From assembly GCF_004168285.1 (NCBI RefSeq), contig NZ_SEWF01000036.1:1-62895 (forward strand): a DNA stretch of 62,895 nucleotides, read 5' to 3'. The notes below the pieces were generated by a model that was not told the origin of the DNA, made no database searches, and was given only the letters and a program-made list of their open reading frames with translations. The position numbers and the translations under genes were made by a program. Shown here one piece after another: positions 24,766 to 35,095 of the stretch; position 1 is the first letter of the stretch; every line of letters begins with the position of its first letter. This DNA comes from Emticicia agri. GTDB lineage: Bacteria > Bacteroidota > Bacteroidia > Cytophagales > Spirosomataceae.

Positions 24766-27432
24766 ATGATGACCGACAATAACCTACCCCAACCACCCCG
24801 CTGGCCGGACAGACTCCTGGAATGGTTTCTTTCGCCCGACCTGAAAGAAGATGTACAGGGCGATTTGCACGAGTTTTATCATAAACGACTTACACAGGTA
24901 AACATACGGCAGGCCAACAAAGATTACTGGTGGGCAGTACTGCATTACCTTACCCCTTTCTTTTTCAACAATCAGTCAGCTAATTATTCTCAGTCCATAT
25001 CCCTATCTCCTGTTATGATTCGCAATTACTTAAAAATCGCCTGGCGTAACCTGATGCTCCGCAAGGCTTACACTACCATCAATATTCTCGGGCTTGCTAT
25101 TGGCATAGCTTCCTGCCTGCTCATTGTTTTGTTTGTTCAGCATGAACTAAGCTATGATAAGTATCATACAAAAGCCAATCGTACCTATAGAATGGTGATT
25201 GAAGGGATGCTTGCCGGGAAAAAAATACAAACTGCCTTCGCCAGTGCTCCTGCGGCCCCTGCATTAATGAGGGAAATTCCGGGTGTTGAAACAGCTACCA
25301 GAATGGATTCCAGGGGAACATTCATTGTAAAAAAAGGAAATGAGAGCTTTAAGGAAGAGCGTATTGTTTTTGCCGATTCCAATTTCTTTGATGTATTCTC
25401 TATTCCATTGCTGAAGGGAAACCCCAAAACTATTCTTAAAGAACCCAAAACACTCGTAATTACAGAAAGCATAGCCGAAAAATATTTTGGCAATACAGAC
25501 CCTATCGGTAAAACCCTGACTTTTGGTGAAAAAGATGTGTATCGTATTACCGGACTTTGTAAAGATGTACCCTCTAATACGCACTTTCATTATGATATGT
25601 TTGCCTCCATTCATGGAGAACAACTGGGTGAGAAATGGCTATCAAGCGGAGCACTTACCTACGCTGTACTTCGAGAAGGGTACACCCTCGAAAAATTGAA
25701 TGCTACTATGCCTGCCCTGATAGAGAAATACCTTGGGCCGGAAATCCACGAGTTTATAGGTATCAGTCTGGCTGATTTCAAAAAACGTGGAGATAAAATT
25801 GAGTTTGTCTTTCAACCCGTTACAGACATTCACCTTAAATCTCATTTAGACGGAGAAATAGAAGCCAATAGTGATAGTAAGTATGTGTATATATTCTCGG
25901 CAATTGCGTTATTTATTTTGTTGATTGCCTGCATCAATTTCATGAATCTTTCAACGGCAGGTTCGGCTAACCGGGCTAAAGAAGTAGGTATCCGCAAAGT
26001 ATTAGGCTCAGTACAAGGGCAGTTAATCGGGCAGTTTCTGAGCGAGTCGGTATTGGTTACATTTATGGCTTTGGCAGTTGCATTGGTTATAGTAGCAATG
26101 GCCTTGCCTTATTTTAATCAGCTATCGGGTAAAGCATTTGAGGTGAGTGTACTGGTAAAAGGCATGATGCTGCCTGCTATTCTATTAGCCTGCCTGTTTA
26201 TCGGATTACTGGCCGGAAGTTATCCGGCGTTTTTCCTGTCTGCTTTTAAACCTGTGAGTGTACTGAAAGGTAAAATCAACGCCGGATTCAAAAGTAGCTG
26301 GCTACGTAGTACCTTGGTTACTATCCAGTTTGTGGTTTCTATCGGTATGATTATCGGCACTATAGTGGTGTATAGGCAGTTGAATTTTATTCAGAATAAA
26401 AAAGTAGGTTTCGATAAAGACCAGGTATTGGTTTTGCATGATACTTATATATTGGGCAAGCAATTAACTACCTTTAAAAACGAAATCAAGCAATTATCTC
26501 AGGTAGCCAACGCTACAATGGCAGGGTATATTCCTGCCGGAGCCTCCAACAACGGCGCTGATGGATTTGAGGTGGTCAATGGCTCTGATCAGCCTGTTAC
26601 GTATCGTGATAAAACGTATAGTATTGATGATGATTACTTGCCTACGCTGGGTATTAAACTGGTGGCCGGGCGTAATTTCTCAAAAGATGTAAAGTCTGAT
26701 ACAGCCGCTGTATTAATTAATGAAGCAGCTGCCAAAGAGTTTGGTTTCAAAAATCCGATTGGTCAGCAATTAAGAACCCTTGGCACCGGAGAGCCTGACA
26801 GTAAACGTATATTTACAGTAATTGGTGTGGTAAGAGATTTTCATTTTGAGTCAATTCATAACCGTATAGCTCCTTTGGTGATGTATTATGGTGCCGATAC
26901 TTACCAGATGGCTATCAGAGTACGTACCAGCGATATACCGGATTTTCTGGAAGTATTGGAACGAAAATGGAAGGCACAAACTAACAATCCGTTTTCGTAC
27001 TCTTTTCTGAACGACCGCTTCAACAAAACGTATCAGTCAGAACAGCGCACCGGACAGTTGTTCAGTATTTTTGCTACGCTTAACATCATTATTTCGTGTC
27101 TCGGTTTATTTGGTCTGGCCATGTTTACAGCCCAACAGCGAACCAAAGAAATTGGTGTCCGTAAAGTGTTAGGGGCTTCGGTCATGAGTGTGGTTGTGCT
27201 TCTATCTAAAGATTTTGTCAAACTAATCTTTATAGCAATTCTGATTGTAACCCCGATTGCCTGGTATGCGATGAGCGAGTGGTTAGAAGACTTTGCCTAT
27301 CGGGTTGAAATCAGTTGGTGGATATTTGCAGTTGCCGGGCTATTAGCCATCGCGGTAGCACTCCTGACCGTAAGTTTCCAGAGCATCAAAGCGGCTCTGA
27401 TGAACCCGATAAAGAGTTTGAGAAGCGAGTAA
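24766..27432 (+). CDS. ABC transporter permease with PadR-associated prefix domain
   Basis: An 888-residue protein. The first 80 residues (RLLEWFLSPDLKEDVQGDLHE) are the permease prefix domain found next to PadR regulators. MacB/FtsX-type units follow: a first TM (about 100-125), a periplasmic MacB-PCD region, three TMs (about 370-500), a second periplasmic region and three final TMs (about 760-880). EVGIRKVLGS and EIGVRKVLGA mark the two FtsX cores. No ATPase is adjacent; it may use one encoded elsewhere. Likely role: export or sensing of an antimicrobial or envelope substrate. Confidence 0.88.
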   Translation: MMTDNNLPQPPRWPDRLLEWFLSPDLKEDVQGDLHEFYHKRLTQVNIRQANKDYWWAVLHYLTPFFFNNQSANYSQSISLSPVMIRNYLKIAWRNLMLRKAYTTINILGLAIGIASCLLIVLFVQHELSYDKYHTKANRTYRMVIEGMLAGKKIQTAFASAPAAPALMREIPGVETATRMDSRGTFIVKKGNESFKEERIVFADSNFFDVFSIPLLKGNPKTILKEPKTLVITESIAEKYFGNTDPIGKTLTFGEKDVYRITGLCKDVPSNTHFHYDMFASIHGEQLGEKWLSSGALTYAVLREGYTLEKLNATMPALIEKYLGPEIHEFIGISLADFKKRGDKIEFVFQPVTDIHLKSHLDGEIEANSDSKYVYIFSAIALFILLIACINFMNLSTAGSANRAKEVGIRKVLGSVQGQLIGQFLSESVLVTFMALAVALVIVAMALPYFNQLSGKAFEVSVLVKGMMLPAILLACLFIGLLAGSYPAFFLSAFKPVSVLKGKINAGFKSSWLRSTLVTIQFVVSIGMIIGTIVVYRQLNFIQNKKVGFDKDQVLVLHDTYILGKQLTTFKNEIKQLSQVANATMAGYIPAGASNNGADGFEVVNGSDQPVTYRDKTYSIDDDYLPTLGIKLVAGRNFSKDVKSDTAAVLINEAAAKEFGFKNPIGQQLRTLGTGEPDSKRIFTVIGVVRDFHFESIHNRIAPLVMYYGADTYQMAIRVRTSDIPDFLEVLERKWKAQTNNPFSYSFLNDRFNKTYQSEQRTGQLFSIFATLNIIISCLGLFGLAMFTAQQRTKEIGVRKVLGASVMSVVVLLSKDFVKLIFIAILIVTPIAWYAMSEWLEDFAYRVEISWWIFAVAGLLAIAVALLTVSFQSIKAALMNPIKSLRSE

Positions 27433-27443
27433 TTTAATTGTGA

Positions 27444-27463
27444 GGCGAACCTCCGGGTTCGCC
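27444..27463 (+). terminator. Hairpin after the permease gene
   Basis: GGCGAAC and GTTCGCC form a stem around a short CCTCCG loop, 12 nt past the stop. It resembles other short hairpins in this genome and is followed by a short A-rich run, not a T-tract. Confidence 0.5.
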
Positions 27464-27532
27464 CCACAAAAAGGGAATCAACCGCTTTAAAATATTAAAC
27501 CGTTGCCCCTCAACAAATCCTATTTTTCCTTC

Positions 27533-27540
27533 TATCTTTG
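27533..27540 (+). promoter_or_regulatory. Promoter -7 box TATCTTTG
   Basis: The box matches TAnnTTTG and lies 58 nt before the ATG at 27598. It overlaps the first codons of the longest frame (27538), which supports the later start. Confidence 0.5.
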
Positions 27541-27597
27541 TTTAAGAACCAGATACATTCCACAGGAAGAATGGTGTTTCTGTTCACTTGCTTGGCT

Positions 27598-28917
27598 ATG
27601 AAAAACATACCTACTAAAACAAACAATGCTCCTAAGCCGAAAAACAATTCCGGCAAGTGGTTGCTTCGGGTAGCTCTCGTGAGTTTCATCTTTTGTTTAC
27701 TATCCGACCTGAAAGTTTTTGCCCAGCAGAGAGTTACCTATCAATCTACCGAAAGTTACGACTCCTTGGCAGGCTGGCAACCCTATGCCATATATCGGAA
27801 AAAGATTGACCAGTACAGCAATGGCCGGATTATTGAACGGCTCACCGGGTCGGCACCTATCAAAGCAAGTGGTTTTACTATGAACGAGAAAATCGGGTAT
27901 AAATACGATGCAAAAGGACAGGTAACCGAAATCAGCTACCAGTTTCCATCTATTTATTTAGCCGACAGTTTTTTAGGAAGCAGAACAGAGACCTTTCAGT
28001 ACAATGAAGCAGGGAAATTGACTGAAACGCAGATATTAGTTTATGATACAAGCAAGAAAACCTACTTTCCACAAAACAAACACCAATACTTCTATAATGC
28101 CAGCCAGCAACTCATAGAAATCATCCGTTTTGGCTGGGACCACCCGACTCAGCAACTGGTAGAGTTAGACCGAAGCCAATACTTTTACAATCAGGCAGAG
28201 CAACTGATTTATCAGATGGATGGCAATTTAAGAACTGATTTTGCCTATGATGCCGACGGGAATGAGAGCATTTTAACCACACGCTTTTATAAATCACACA
28301 AAAATTACAATGCCCAAAAACAACTGGTGCTGCAACTTGATTCTTCTTATTATGCGCCTAAAAACAAATATATTTTTCATGGTTTTTTAGAGAATATTTA
28401 TAATGCCAAAGGGCAGTTAGTTCAGCAAACCAGACATAGTGAATCGCCCGATGATGGCTCTGATGTACCGTTTTATTTCAACGACCATCGGTTTATTTAC
28501 GAATATGATGAAAACGATTCGTTGAAAAGAGAAACGCATCAGACTGGTGATAGGGTATTTCTGCCGGAGCCTCAGATAAAATGGACAAATGACGGACGAG
28601 TGAATTATACGTATGAAGTATTACCCGATAACGCCGATTCGGGCTTTCCTGAAATGTTTTTATATCCCAATCCGACAAGTGGCACGGCTATTCTTACCAA
28701 TCTTATTGAGCAGGGTTGTGCCATAAAAGTAGACATTTTAGATACCAAAGGACGTATAGTAAAAGCATTTACTAAAAAAGTAACAGGCTACGAACAATAC
28801 CACACCCAATGCCGATGGGAGTTAGATTTATCGAACCTGAGTGATGGTGTCTATCTGGTACGCCTGCAAAACAGAGAAGGCCAGTACTTTACTAAAAAAC
28901 TACTCCTGCATAAATAA
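27598..28917 (+). CDS. Secreted protein with T9SS type A sorting domain
   Basis: Taken from the ATG at 27598, this is 439 residues. A hydrophobic stretch (LLRVALVSFIFCLLSDLKVFA) serves as signal peptide after a Lys-rich head. The middle is built of short repeats around KYDAKGQ, QYNEAGK and YNAKGQL, as in RHS-like or YD-repeat strand pairs. The last 80 residues (FLYPNPTSGTAILT, then GVYLVRLQN and KKLLL) are a type IX secretion sorting domain, so the protein should be exported to the surface. The ligand is unknown. It is convergent with the next gene, with four bases between the stops. Confidence 0.75.
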   Translation: MKNIPTKTNNAPKPKNNSGKWLLRVALVSFIFCLLSDLKVFAQQRVTYQSTESYDSLAGWQPYAIYRKKIDQYSNGRIIERLTGSAPIKASGFTMNEKIGYKYDAKGQVTEISYQFPSIYLADSFLGSRTETFQYNEAGKLTETQILVYDTSKKTYFPQNKHQYFYNASQQLIEIIRFGWDHPTQQLVELDRSQYFYNQAEQLIYQMDGNLRTDFAYDADGNESILTTRFYKSHKNYNAQKQLVLQLDSSYYAPKNKYIFHGFLENIYNAKGQLVQQTRHSESPDDGSDVPFYFNDHRFIYEYDENDSLKRETHQTGDRVFLPEPQIKWTNDGRVNYTYEVLPDNADSGFPEMFLYPNPTSGTAILTNLIEQGCAIKVDILDTKGRIVKAFTKKVTGYEQYHTQCRWELDLSNLSDGVYLVRLQNREGQYFTKKLLLHK

Positions 28918-28921
28918 ATTA

Positions 28922-31900
28922 TCATTCTTTCACCACCTTTCGCACATATACCCTTCGCTCATCAAACAACTGAATCAGATAGATGCCCTGGGGTAATTGT
29001 CTTATATCAATTTCCTGCTTAGGTACTGCCTTCCCCTGCATCAATACCTGCCCTCGGGTATTGATTATTCTGTATGGTAGCGTTTTTTCGGTATTGACAG
29101 ACACACGGTCTTGTGTGGGGTTGGGATAGACCACAAGCGTTTCTACAATAGGTTCTGTTGCTAATGGGCCATCAGGCTCGATAAATACAGCTTTCGGGTC
29201 TGACATTTTCCAGATTTGCCAGCCGTTATCTAACGTAAAACCATATACATACACCTGATTATTGTAGTCAAATGCCAGCCGTATATCTGCTCCCTCTGCC
29301 CCGTGCACAATCTCAGGGTATGCCATCAGCGATTTGGTATCAAACTGATAGAGTTCCGGTCCGGTTTCAGCCGTAGCTATGGGTGCATACAAGTGTTCAT
29401 TGGTTTTGAAAACTTTATTAGGGTCATAATCGGGCAACTGATAGCTTTCAATTAACTGACTTCCATTGAAATACCAGTAAGTTTTATGTTCACCATTTTT
29501 AGTGGACGAAAATGCACCATTCTTATGGACATTGGCAAACGATGCTATGTTGGGATTAAACTTCCACAACCTTTTTTCTACCACCGACCAGTAAGCCCAT
29601 GTTGGTTGCTCATTTTCTGCACCCAAAGGAATCATAAAGAAATCATTGTCTTTAAGCAGTAAATTGAGTAGCCAACTGGCATTAAAGTATTCGTTGATTA
29701 AAACTTTACTGATATTATCATTCGACAAATCGTAATAAGTAATATCTTTCACGCCCACTAATAAAATACCTTTATTGAAAGCAAAAATCCCATTGGTTGG
29801 GTGAAACCCCATGTCATATTCTTTCATAGAGCCGTTTCTTATCAGCAGTAGTTTTGTATCTCTGAACAGCACCAATGCTCCGTTCAGGTATTGTCTTATG
29901 CCATTGGCGGCACTCCTCGCACGGCTGATTTCTGTTTTATTGGTTGGTAAATCAACTACCGTAAAAACATGGCTTCCGTTCAGGTATTGGGTATATAGCA
30001 GTTTATTTCCATAAATCCCATAATCGTTTATAGGGTTAGTCAAAAACCTGACAGGCGTAGCCGAGCCATCAACGATAGTATATAAGTCAAGGGGATTATC
30101 CTGCATAGAAACACCCCTCGTATAAAACAGGCTGTCATGGTAAGCCGTTGTATTATAAATATTCCTGTCAATGAGTGTGAGCGTATCACCTGTTACTTTG
30201 TATAAATCATTTGTATAAACATCGGTTTTAGTAATATAGGCGTCGTTCTGTGTCAGGTAGGTTTCAAAATAATTTTTTATCGGAAAACTCACCAGTTTTC
30301 CTTTACCGTCTTTAATAATGACGATATTGCCTGTATTAGCCCCATCAGCCAATCTTACAATCAATTGTGCAGCATTCTTTCGTACATTTTGTGTTATATT
30401 CCCCAAAATGGCTTTAGTCTCAAATATTTTTCTGGTTCCGGCTTTTGTACCATCAGTTTCATAATAAGAAATACCTCCGAGTTCGTTGGCAGCATGAAAA
30501 TAAATTTTTGTCTCCTGCACAAACAGGTTATCTCCCCAATAGTTAAATCCGCCTTTGAAACTCACCAATAGCTCCAGGTCGTTTTTTTCTCCTTTACTTG
30601 CCCAGACCTCATTGTACTGGCTGACAGGGTTATATTTCCAGTAAATAATCCGGTTATTGAATAGCCTGAACTGAAAACCTGCAGACTGATTAATGTCATA
30701 GATTGGCCTTATCGGAAGCAGAGGTGTTTTTACCCCCTTATCGAAATTATAAATACCGTCTGACAACAGCAATGTATGTTGTGGAAGCGTAACCAACGAA
30801 TCAATTTTGAGTGGATAAGGATTGACTGAGAGTACGGTATCTTTCAGAAAACTATAAGTAATTTTCATATTGGCGAGGTTATCAAGCACATACGTATTGC
30901 TATCAATCACACTGATGCCCATATCCCAATAATACCACCTGAAATACTCTACCAGATTCTTACTTCTTATATTAACACCGGATTTAAGGTCAAATACATT
31001 CAGAAAATAAGAATTGATACCTTCGCTGCCTTTGGTAGAAGTAAAAACCAGTTTATCTCCAGTCATAATAAAATTCCGATACACAACACCATAGCCATAA
31101 ATATCATTATTACTAAGAGAAATACTACTAACCAATACATTCTTCCACGGTGTCAGCTCATTATCAGCAGATAGCGCATAAAATGTCAGCGTACCATCGT
31201 ATTTCAGGAAATAAATATGCTGTGCGCTGTCTTGTACTGCTAACGGAAAATAGGAATTTACACCCCAGTCAGCCAATTGCACGTCATCATTGCTATTTTC
31301 GGGCTTAGCCAGCATTTTCCTCCCATTTCCCACGTCAAAAAAATAGTAGTCCATGCCATGATGAGACAGATACTGAAAATTATTGATAATGCCTACATTC
31401 GGATTGGCTATGATATTTTTAGTAAGAACGCCGTTTTTAGTCAACCGGCATAGTTCATAGAGCCTTGTCTGGTAATTAAATTTCAGGTAGTGCAGGGTAG
31501 AATCAATAATTTTATACAGTATCACATTTTCATCCCACTTGGTGCGTGTATTGTCTTCATTCAGCCAGTCAAATTCAGAGACATTCCTGTTCTCTGTGCC
31601 ATTTGATTGATAGTTACGGTAATAAAGTAGAATTTTGTTATTGAATACATGAAAACCTTCAAGGGACGAAGTGTTAGGAATCACACGCTCTAAAGTTTCT
31701 CCTTTTGTCCGGTAAATATATTCTCTTCTTAAATACAGGTAGTCGTATGCTCTTAAACTTCCCTGAATCAAATCAGGCCCTTTTCCGGTGCTATCGGTCA
31801 GCAAATGGGTATTTTCGGGAGAACCATCAGTTACCCAGGTGCTATAATTGGAAATCTCTGCATTATAAATTGAAAAAATCAACTTCCCATTTATGGTATC

Positions 31901-32017
31901 TACTTTTTGTACATAGCGCAGGTTTTTAATCTTTAAACCCTCAAAATCAGTTACCTGCTGTTGTGCCACAACAGCGTACCCCATTAGCCAGCAAACAAAA
32001 GTCAGTAATTTTTTCAT
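28922..32017 (-). CDS. Large secreted T9SS cargo protein with ELW-type repeats
   Basis: A 1031-residue protein with a signal peptide (MKKLLTFVCWLMGYAVVA, then Q). It contains WVTDGSPENTHLL and YYETDGTKAGTRKIF, both forms of the ELWxxDGTxxGT motif that marks a beta-propeller-like repeat in Bacteroidota. The end (LVVYPNPTQDRVSV, then GIYLIQLFDERRVYVRKVV) is a type A T9SS sorting domain. It would be carried through the outer membrane and attached at the surface, perhaps as an adhesin. Only two repeat copies match clearly; the rest is diverged. Confidence 0.75.
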   Translation of the reverse strand: MKKLLTFVCWLMGYAVVAQQQVTDFEGLKIKNLRYVQKVDTINGKLIFSIYNAEISNYSTWVTDGSPENTHLLTDSTGKGPDLIQGSLRAYDYLYLRREYIYRTKGETLERVIPNTSSLEGFHVFNNKILLYYRNYQSNGTENRNVSEFDWLNEDNTRTKWDENVILYKIIDSTLHYLKFNYQTRLYELCRLTKNGVLTKNIIANPNVGIINNFQYLSHHGMDYYFFDVGNGRKMLAKPENSNDDVQLADWGVNSYFPLAVQDSAQHIYFLKYDGTLTFYALSADNELTPWKNVLVSSISLSNNDIYGYGVVYRNFIMTGDKLVFTSTKGSEGINSYFLNVFDLKSGVNIRSKNLVEYFRWYYWDMGISVIDSNTYVLDNLANMKITYSFLKDTVLSVNPYPLKIDSLVTLPQHTLLLSDGIYNFDKGVKTPLLPIRPIYDINQSAGFQFRLFNNRIIYWKYNPVSQYNEVWASKGEKNDLELLVSFKGGFNYWGDNLFVQETKIYFHAANELGGISYYETDGTKAGTRKIFETKAILGNITQNVRKNAAQLIVRLADGANTGNIVIIKDGKGKLVSFPIKNYFETYLTQNDAYITKTDVYTNDLYKVTGDTLTLIDRNIYNTTAYHDSLFYTRGVSMQDNPLDLYTIVDGSATPVRFLTNPINDYGIYGNKLLYTQYLNGSHVFTVVDLPTNKTEISRARSAANGIRQYLNGALVLFRDTKLLLIRNGSMKEYDMGFHPTNGIFAFNKGILLVGVKDITYYDLSNDNISKVLINEYFNASWLLNLLLKDNDFFMIPLGAENEQPTWAYWSVVEKRLWKFNPNIASFANVHKNGAFSSTKNGEHKTYWYFNGSQLIESYQLPDYDPNKVFKTNEHLYAPIATAETGPELYQFDTKSLMAYPEIVHGAEGADIRLAFDYNNQVYVYGFTLDNGWQIWKMSDPKAVFIEPDGPLATEPIVETLVVYPNPTQDRVSVNTEKTLPYRIINTRGQVLMQGKAVPKQEIDIRQLPQGIYLIQLFDERRVYVRKVVKE

Positions 32018-32194
32018 GGTTCAGCGTTTATTCATAGCCATGACTTTTAGAACCCCCAATTGGTTGTAAACCCGTCCCGATTTTTCAAATCATCCTGGGC
32101 CAAATCTATCGTTACAATCCAGATATTCGTCGGTCAGGGTTTCTTATATCAAAATAATTCCTTTTCTTCGCTCATCTATTCAATCCCCTATCGC

Positions 32195-33760
32195 ATGAGA
32201 TTATTAACGATTCTTTTTGTATTCACTTTTGCAGTTTCTGCTGCAATGGCACAAAAGCAGCCCCTGAAACAGGTAAGCACTTATAGAAACCCTGTAATAG
32301 CCGGAGACTATGCCGACCCGTCTGTGATTCGTGTAGATGATACCTATTATGCCGCCGGAACTTCCTCAGAATGGGGACCTGCGTATCCGATTTACAGGTC
32401 GAAAAACTTAGTTGACTGGGAATATGTCGGCCCTGTATTTGCCGAGATTCCTGAGTGGACAATGGGTAGTTTCTGGGCACCCGAATTATTCTATCGTAAT
32501 GGCACTTTTTATTGCTATTATACCGCCCGCCGGAAATCAGATAAACAGTCGTTTATCGGGGTAGCTACCACCAAAGACATTACCAAAGGTTTTACCGACC
32601 ACGGGTTAATGATTGAATGGACTTCGGAAGCCATTGACGCCTACGTGGTAGAAGACAAAGGAAAACTATTTATAACCTGGAAAGCCTACGGCCTCGATAA
32701 AGGCAGAGTAATAGAACTGTTGGGCGCAGAACTATCGGCCGATGGATTGAAAGTAACTGGTGAAGCCTTTGCGCTGATTAAAGCCAACCCTGACGACTGG
32801 GAGAAAGGCGGTGCCGAAGGGCAGGCTATTTTTAAACGAGGCAAATACTGGTATATGCTCTATTCGGGCAATTCGTGTTGTGGCAGCAAATGCAATTATA
32901 TGGTAGGTTTTGCAAGGGCAGAAAAACTGCAAGGTCCCTGGACAAAGTATGCAGGAAATCCGGTACTGGTAGGTGATGAGGTTTGGAAATGTCCGGGGCA
33001 TGGCACAGTAGTTACCACGCCCGATAACCGTTATTTCTATCTGCATCATGCGTATAGTGCCGCTGATTTTACTTTTGTAGGCAGACAAGGCGTTTTGAGC
33101 GAACTGGTTTGGGACGAAACCACCCAGTGGCCTGTGTTCAGATACGGTAAAGCTACACCCGAGCAAGCCGAATCTCCGGCTGGTACAAGCATAGCCAATT
33201 ACTCGGGTTTCAATGTCAACTTTAGCCAGCCCATGCCTCATATGCGTTGGATACACGACGTGCGTTATCCAAAACCTGCCTATGCTGTTCAGAACGGTGC
33301 TTTACAGATTGAAAATACAAACCCCATAGAAACCGGAAACTTTATTGGTTTTACTATCAAAAAGGGCAGTTATACGTTTTCGGCAGAAATAAGTCCGAAA
33401 GCTGATATGCTGCAAAACATTGTGATTTATGGCGATGCCAAAAATGCCCTTGGGTATGGGGTGCGTGGGTCTAAAACAGAGCTTTGGCGCATAAAAGATG
33501 GGGTACATGAAGTGGTTAAAACACAGGAACTTCCGGCAGATACCAAAGAGGTAACCCTGAAACTACAAAGCTACAATGGCCGCTTTTACGAATTCAGTTG
33601 GGAAATAAAAGGCCAGAAACCCGAAGCTAAAAACAAAGTAGCCGAAGTAGAAACGCTATGGCTACCTCGCTGGGACAGAGCCGCAAGAGTCGGCCTGAAT
33701 GTATCCGGCAAATCCGCAGGCAAAGGGGAGGTAAAGGCTATTGAAATGAAATATGAATAA
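32195..33760 (+). CDS. Secreted GH43-type glycoside hydrolase
   Basis: From the ATG at 32195 the protein has 521 residues and a signal peptide (MRLLTILFVFTFAVSAAMA, then Q). The five-blade propeller of GH43 is indicated by GDYADPSVIRVDDTYYAAG (catalytic base Asp), then a strand with WAPELFYRNGTFYCYYTA, WKAYGL, and EGQAIFKRGKYWYMLYSG (acid Glu). A C-terminal beta-sandwich (from about residue 365) follows. Arabinofuranosidase or xylosidase activity is common in the family; the real substrate is unknown. An upstream start at 32060 is disfavoured because it would bury the signal peptide. Confidence 0.85.
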   Translation: MRLLTILFVFTFAVSAAMAQKQPLKQVSTYRNPVIAGDYADPSVIRVDDTYYAAGTSSEWGPAYPIYRSKNLVDWEYVGPVFAEIPEWTMGSFWAPELFYRNGTFYCYYTARRKSDKQSFIGVATTKDITKGFTDHGLMIEWTSEAIDAYVVEDKGKLFITWKAYGLDKGRVIELLGAELSADGLKVTGEAFALIKANPDDWEKGGAEGQAIFKRGKYWYMLYSGNSCCGSKCNYMVGFARAEKLQGPWTKYAGNPVLVGDEVWKCPGHGTVVTTPDNRYFYLHHAYSAADFTFVGRQGVLSELVWDETTQWPVFRYGKATPEQAESPAGTSIANYSGFNVNFSQPMPHMRWIHDVRYPKPAYAVQNGALQIENTNPIETGNFIGFTIKKGSYTFSAEISPKADMLQNIVIYGDAKNALGYGVRGSKTELWRIKDGVHEVVKTQELPADTKEVTLKLQSYNGRFYEFSWEIKGQKPEAKNKVAEVETLWLPRWDRAARVGLNVSGKSAGKGEVKAIEMKYE

Positions 33761-33774
33761 AGAAATTGTCAAGT

Positions 33775-33825
33775 GATTGTCGATTTTCGAACGGGTCGCC
33801 GTTGCGATTTCGGATTGTCAATTTA
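33775..33825 (+). repeat. Left arm of a long-range inverted repeat around the Lcl-type gene
   Basis: A segment of about 45 bases (GATTGTCGATTTTC, then ACGGGTCGCCGTTGCGAT) recurs in inverted form at 35096-35144. The two enclose about 1.3 kb. The stretch to 33900 also contains several GTCGA/TCGAC blocks that can pair with each other. Confidence 0.7.
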
Positions 33826-34005
33826 AAAATGTCGAATATCGATTGCAGATTGTCGAATGTTTTTTTCTTAATCGACAATTTGCAATCGACATTCGACAAT
33901 AAAATAAAGTTTCTCCTACCCGCCAACTATCAATTAATCTTCACCAACTTTATCACATTCCCTGCCACCAGTACATTCTAAGAAAAATCAGTACCGACTA
34001 AGAAT

Positions 34006-34013
34006 TAGCTTTG
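34006..34013 (+). promoter_or_regulatory. Promoter -7 box TAGCTTTG
   Basis: The box matches TAnnTTTG, 30 nt before the ATG at 34044. No clear -33 TTG is visible. Confidence 0.45.
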
Positions 34014-34043
34014 GCTTATTATCCATTCTAATTATGATAAGTC

Positions 34044-34874
34044 ATGAGACAAATTTCCCTTTTACTCGTTGCTGTGTTCCTGTTTACTTACCAATTATCT
34101 GCCCAAAGTGTAACCATTACCCCATCGGGTACCTCAGCTTTAATCGATACCAAAAGCACTACCGGAGGTGTAGCAATCCCAAGCATGAGCATGACTCAAC
34201 GGGCGGCTTTAACACCTAAAGCAGGTTTACAGGTTTTTTGTAATAACTGCTCGCCTGTAGGTGCCTATATGTACGACGGCACGCAATGGAAAGCCATGTT
34301 TAATATAACCAATGGCAATACTACCATTTATTCAGTAGGACAGCAGGCACAAGGCGGCACTGTTATCTGGGTTGACGATTCAGGTCAGCATGGCATAGTT
34401 GCCGCACCAGCCGATGTACCGATGACCGCTCCTTTCCCCTATGGAAATATTGGTGTCAAGTGGGGAGATATGGTAAATGATGAGTTTGGTTTTCCTATGT
34501 ATGTGATGGCTATGGGAACCGGAGTATTTGATGGCGAAAAAAACACAGAAATACTTGTTCATAAATTTGGCTGGACTTTAACTGGTGCCTTTTTATGTCG
34601 CCAGATGAATTTTAATAGGTATGGTGGCTGGTATTTACCTTCTATAGCAGAGCTTACAATTATGTATGAAAACAGACAATTTTTAACAGGATTCTCTAAT
34701 ACCGTTAAACTTGATTCTTATTACTGGTCATCGTCAGAAGCAACTCCTACTGAAGGTACTATGCTTAATTTTTTTGATGGAGAAATCTCAAATTACACAA
34801 AAAACAAGCATAATCACGAACCAGGTGCCTACCCTTTTTATGCCCACAGAGCCAGAGCCGTCAGAAGATTTTAA
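34044..34874 (+). CDS. Secreted protein with C-terminal DUF1566/Lcl domain
   Basis: A 276-residue protein with a signal peptide (MRQISLLLVAVFLFTYQLSA, then Q). The N-terminal part (SVTITPSGTSALID, then AGLQVFCNNCSPVGAYMYDG) is a module also seen in the proteins at 44006-45640 and 56711-58285. The end (GGWYLPSIAELTIMY, then YYWSSSEATP and HRARAVRRF) is the DUF1566/Lcl C-terminal domain, common in surface adhesins and collagen-like proteins. It probably acts on the cell surface. The gene is bracketed by the inverted repeat pair 33775-33825 and 35096-35144. Confidence 0.75.
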   Translation: MRQISLLLVAVFLFTYQLSAQSVTITPSGTSALIDTKSTTGGVAIPSMSMTQRAALTPKAGLQVFCNNCSPVGAYMYDGTQWKAMFNITNGNTTIYSVGQQAQGGTVIWVDDSGQHGIVAAPADVPMTAPFPYGNIGVKWGDMVNDEFGFPMYVMAMGTGVFDGEKNTEILVHKFGWTLTGAFLCRQMNFNRYGGWYLPSIAELTIMYENRQFLTGFSNTVKLDSYYWSSSEATPTEGTMLNFFDGEISNYTKNKHNHEPGAYPFYAHRARAVRRF

Positions 34875-34916
34875 GTGATTTATTAACACATAGTACTCAT
34901 TGATATAATTCTAATA

Positions 34917-35034
34917 AATAAAATTGTGAAACATTGACTGGGCGTCCCCGTGTCCATTGTGTACATAGTGGCAATAAAACGATAGTCACAATGTATACTA
35001 TAAAACACGGGGACGCCCAGTCGATGTTTCACAA
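34917..35034. repeat. Palindromic element with 30-bp arms
   Basis: TTGTGAAACAT, then GACTGGGCGTCCCCGTG, pairs with its inverted copy at the other end (CACGGGGACGCCCAGTC, then ATGTTTCACAA). About 55 AT-rich bases in between can pair in part (CATTGTGTACATA with TGTATAC). It ends before the LytTR gene and inside the larger inverted repeat pair. Confidence 0.8.
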
Positions 35035-35095
35035 TTGAAAATATTATCAATTTATTACTCAAAATACTTATCAAAATCGCCAATCTCTTTTTCTA

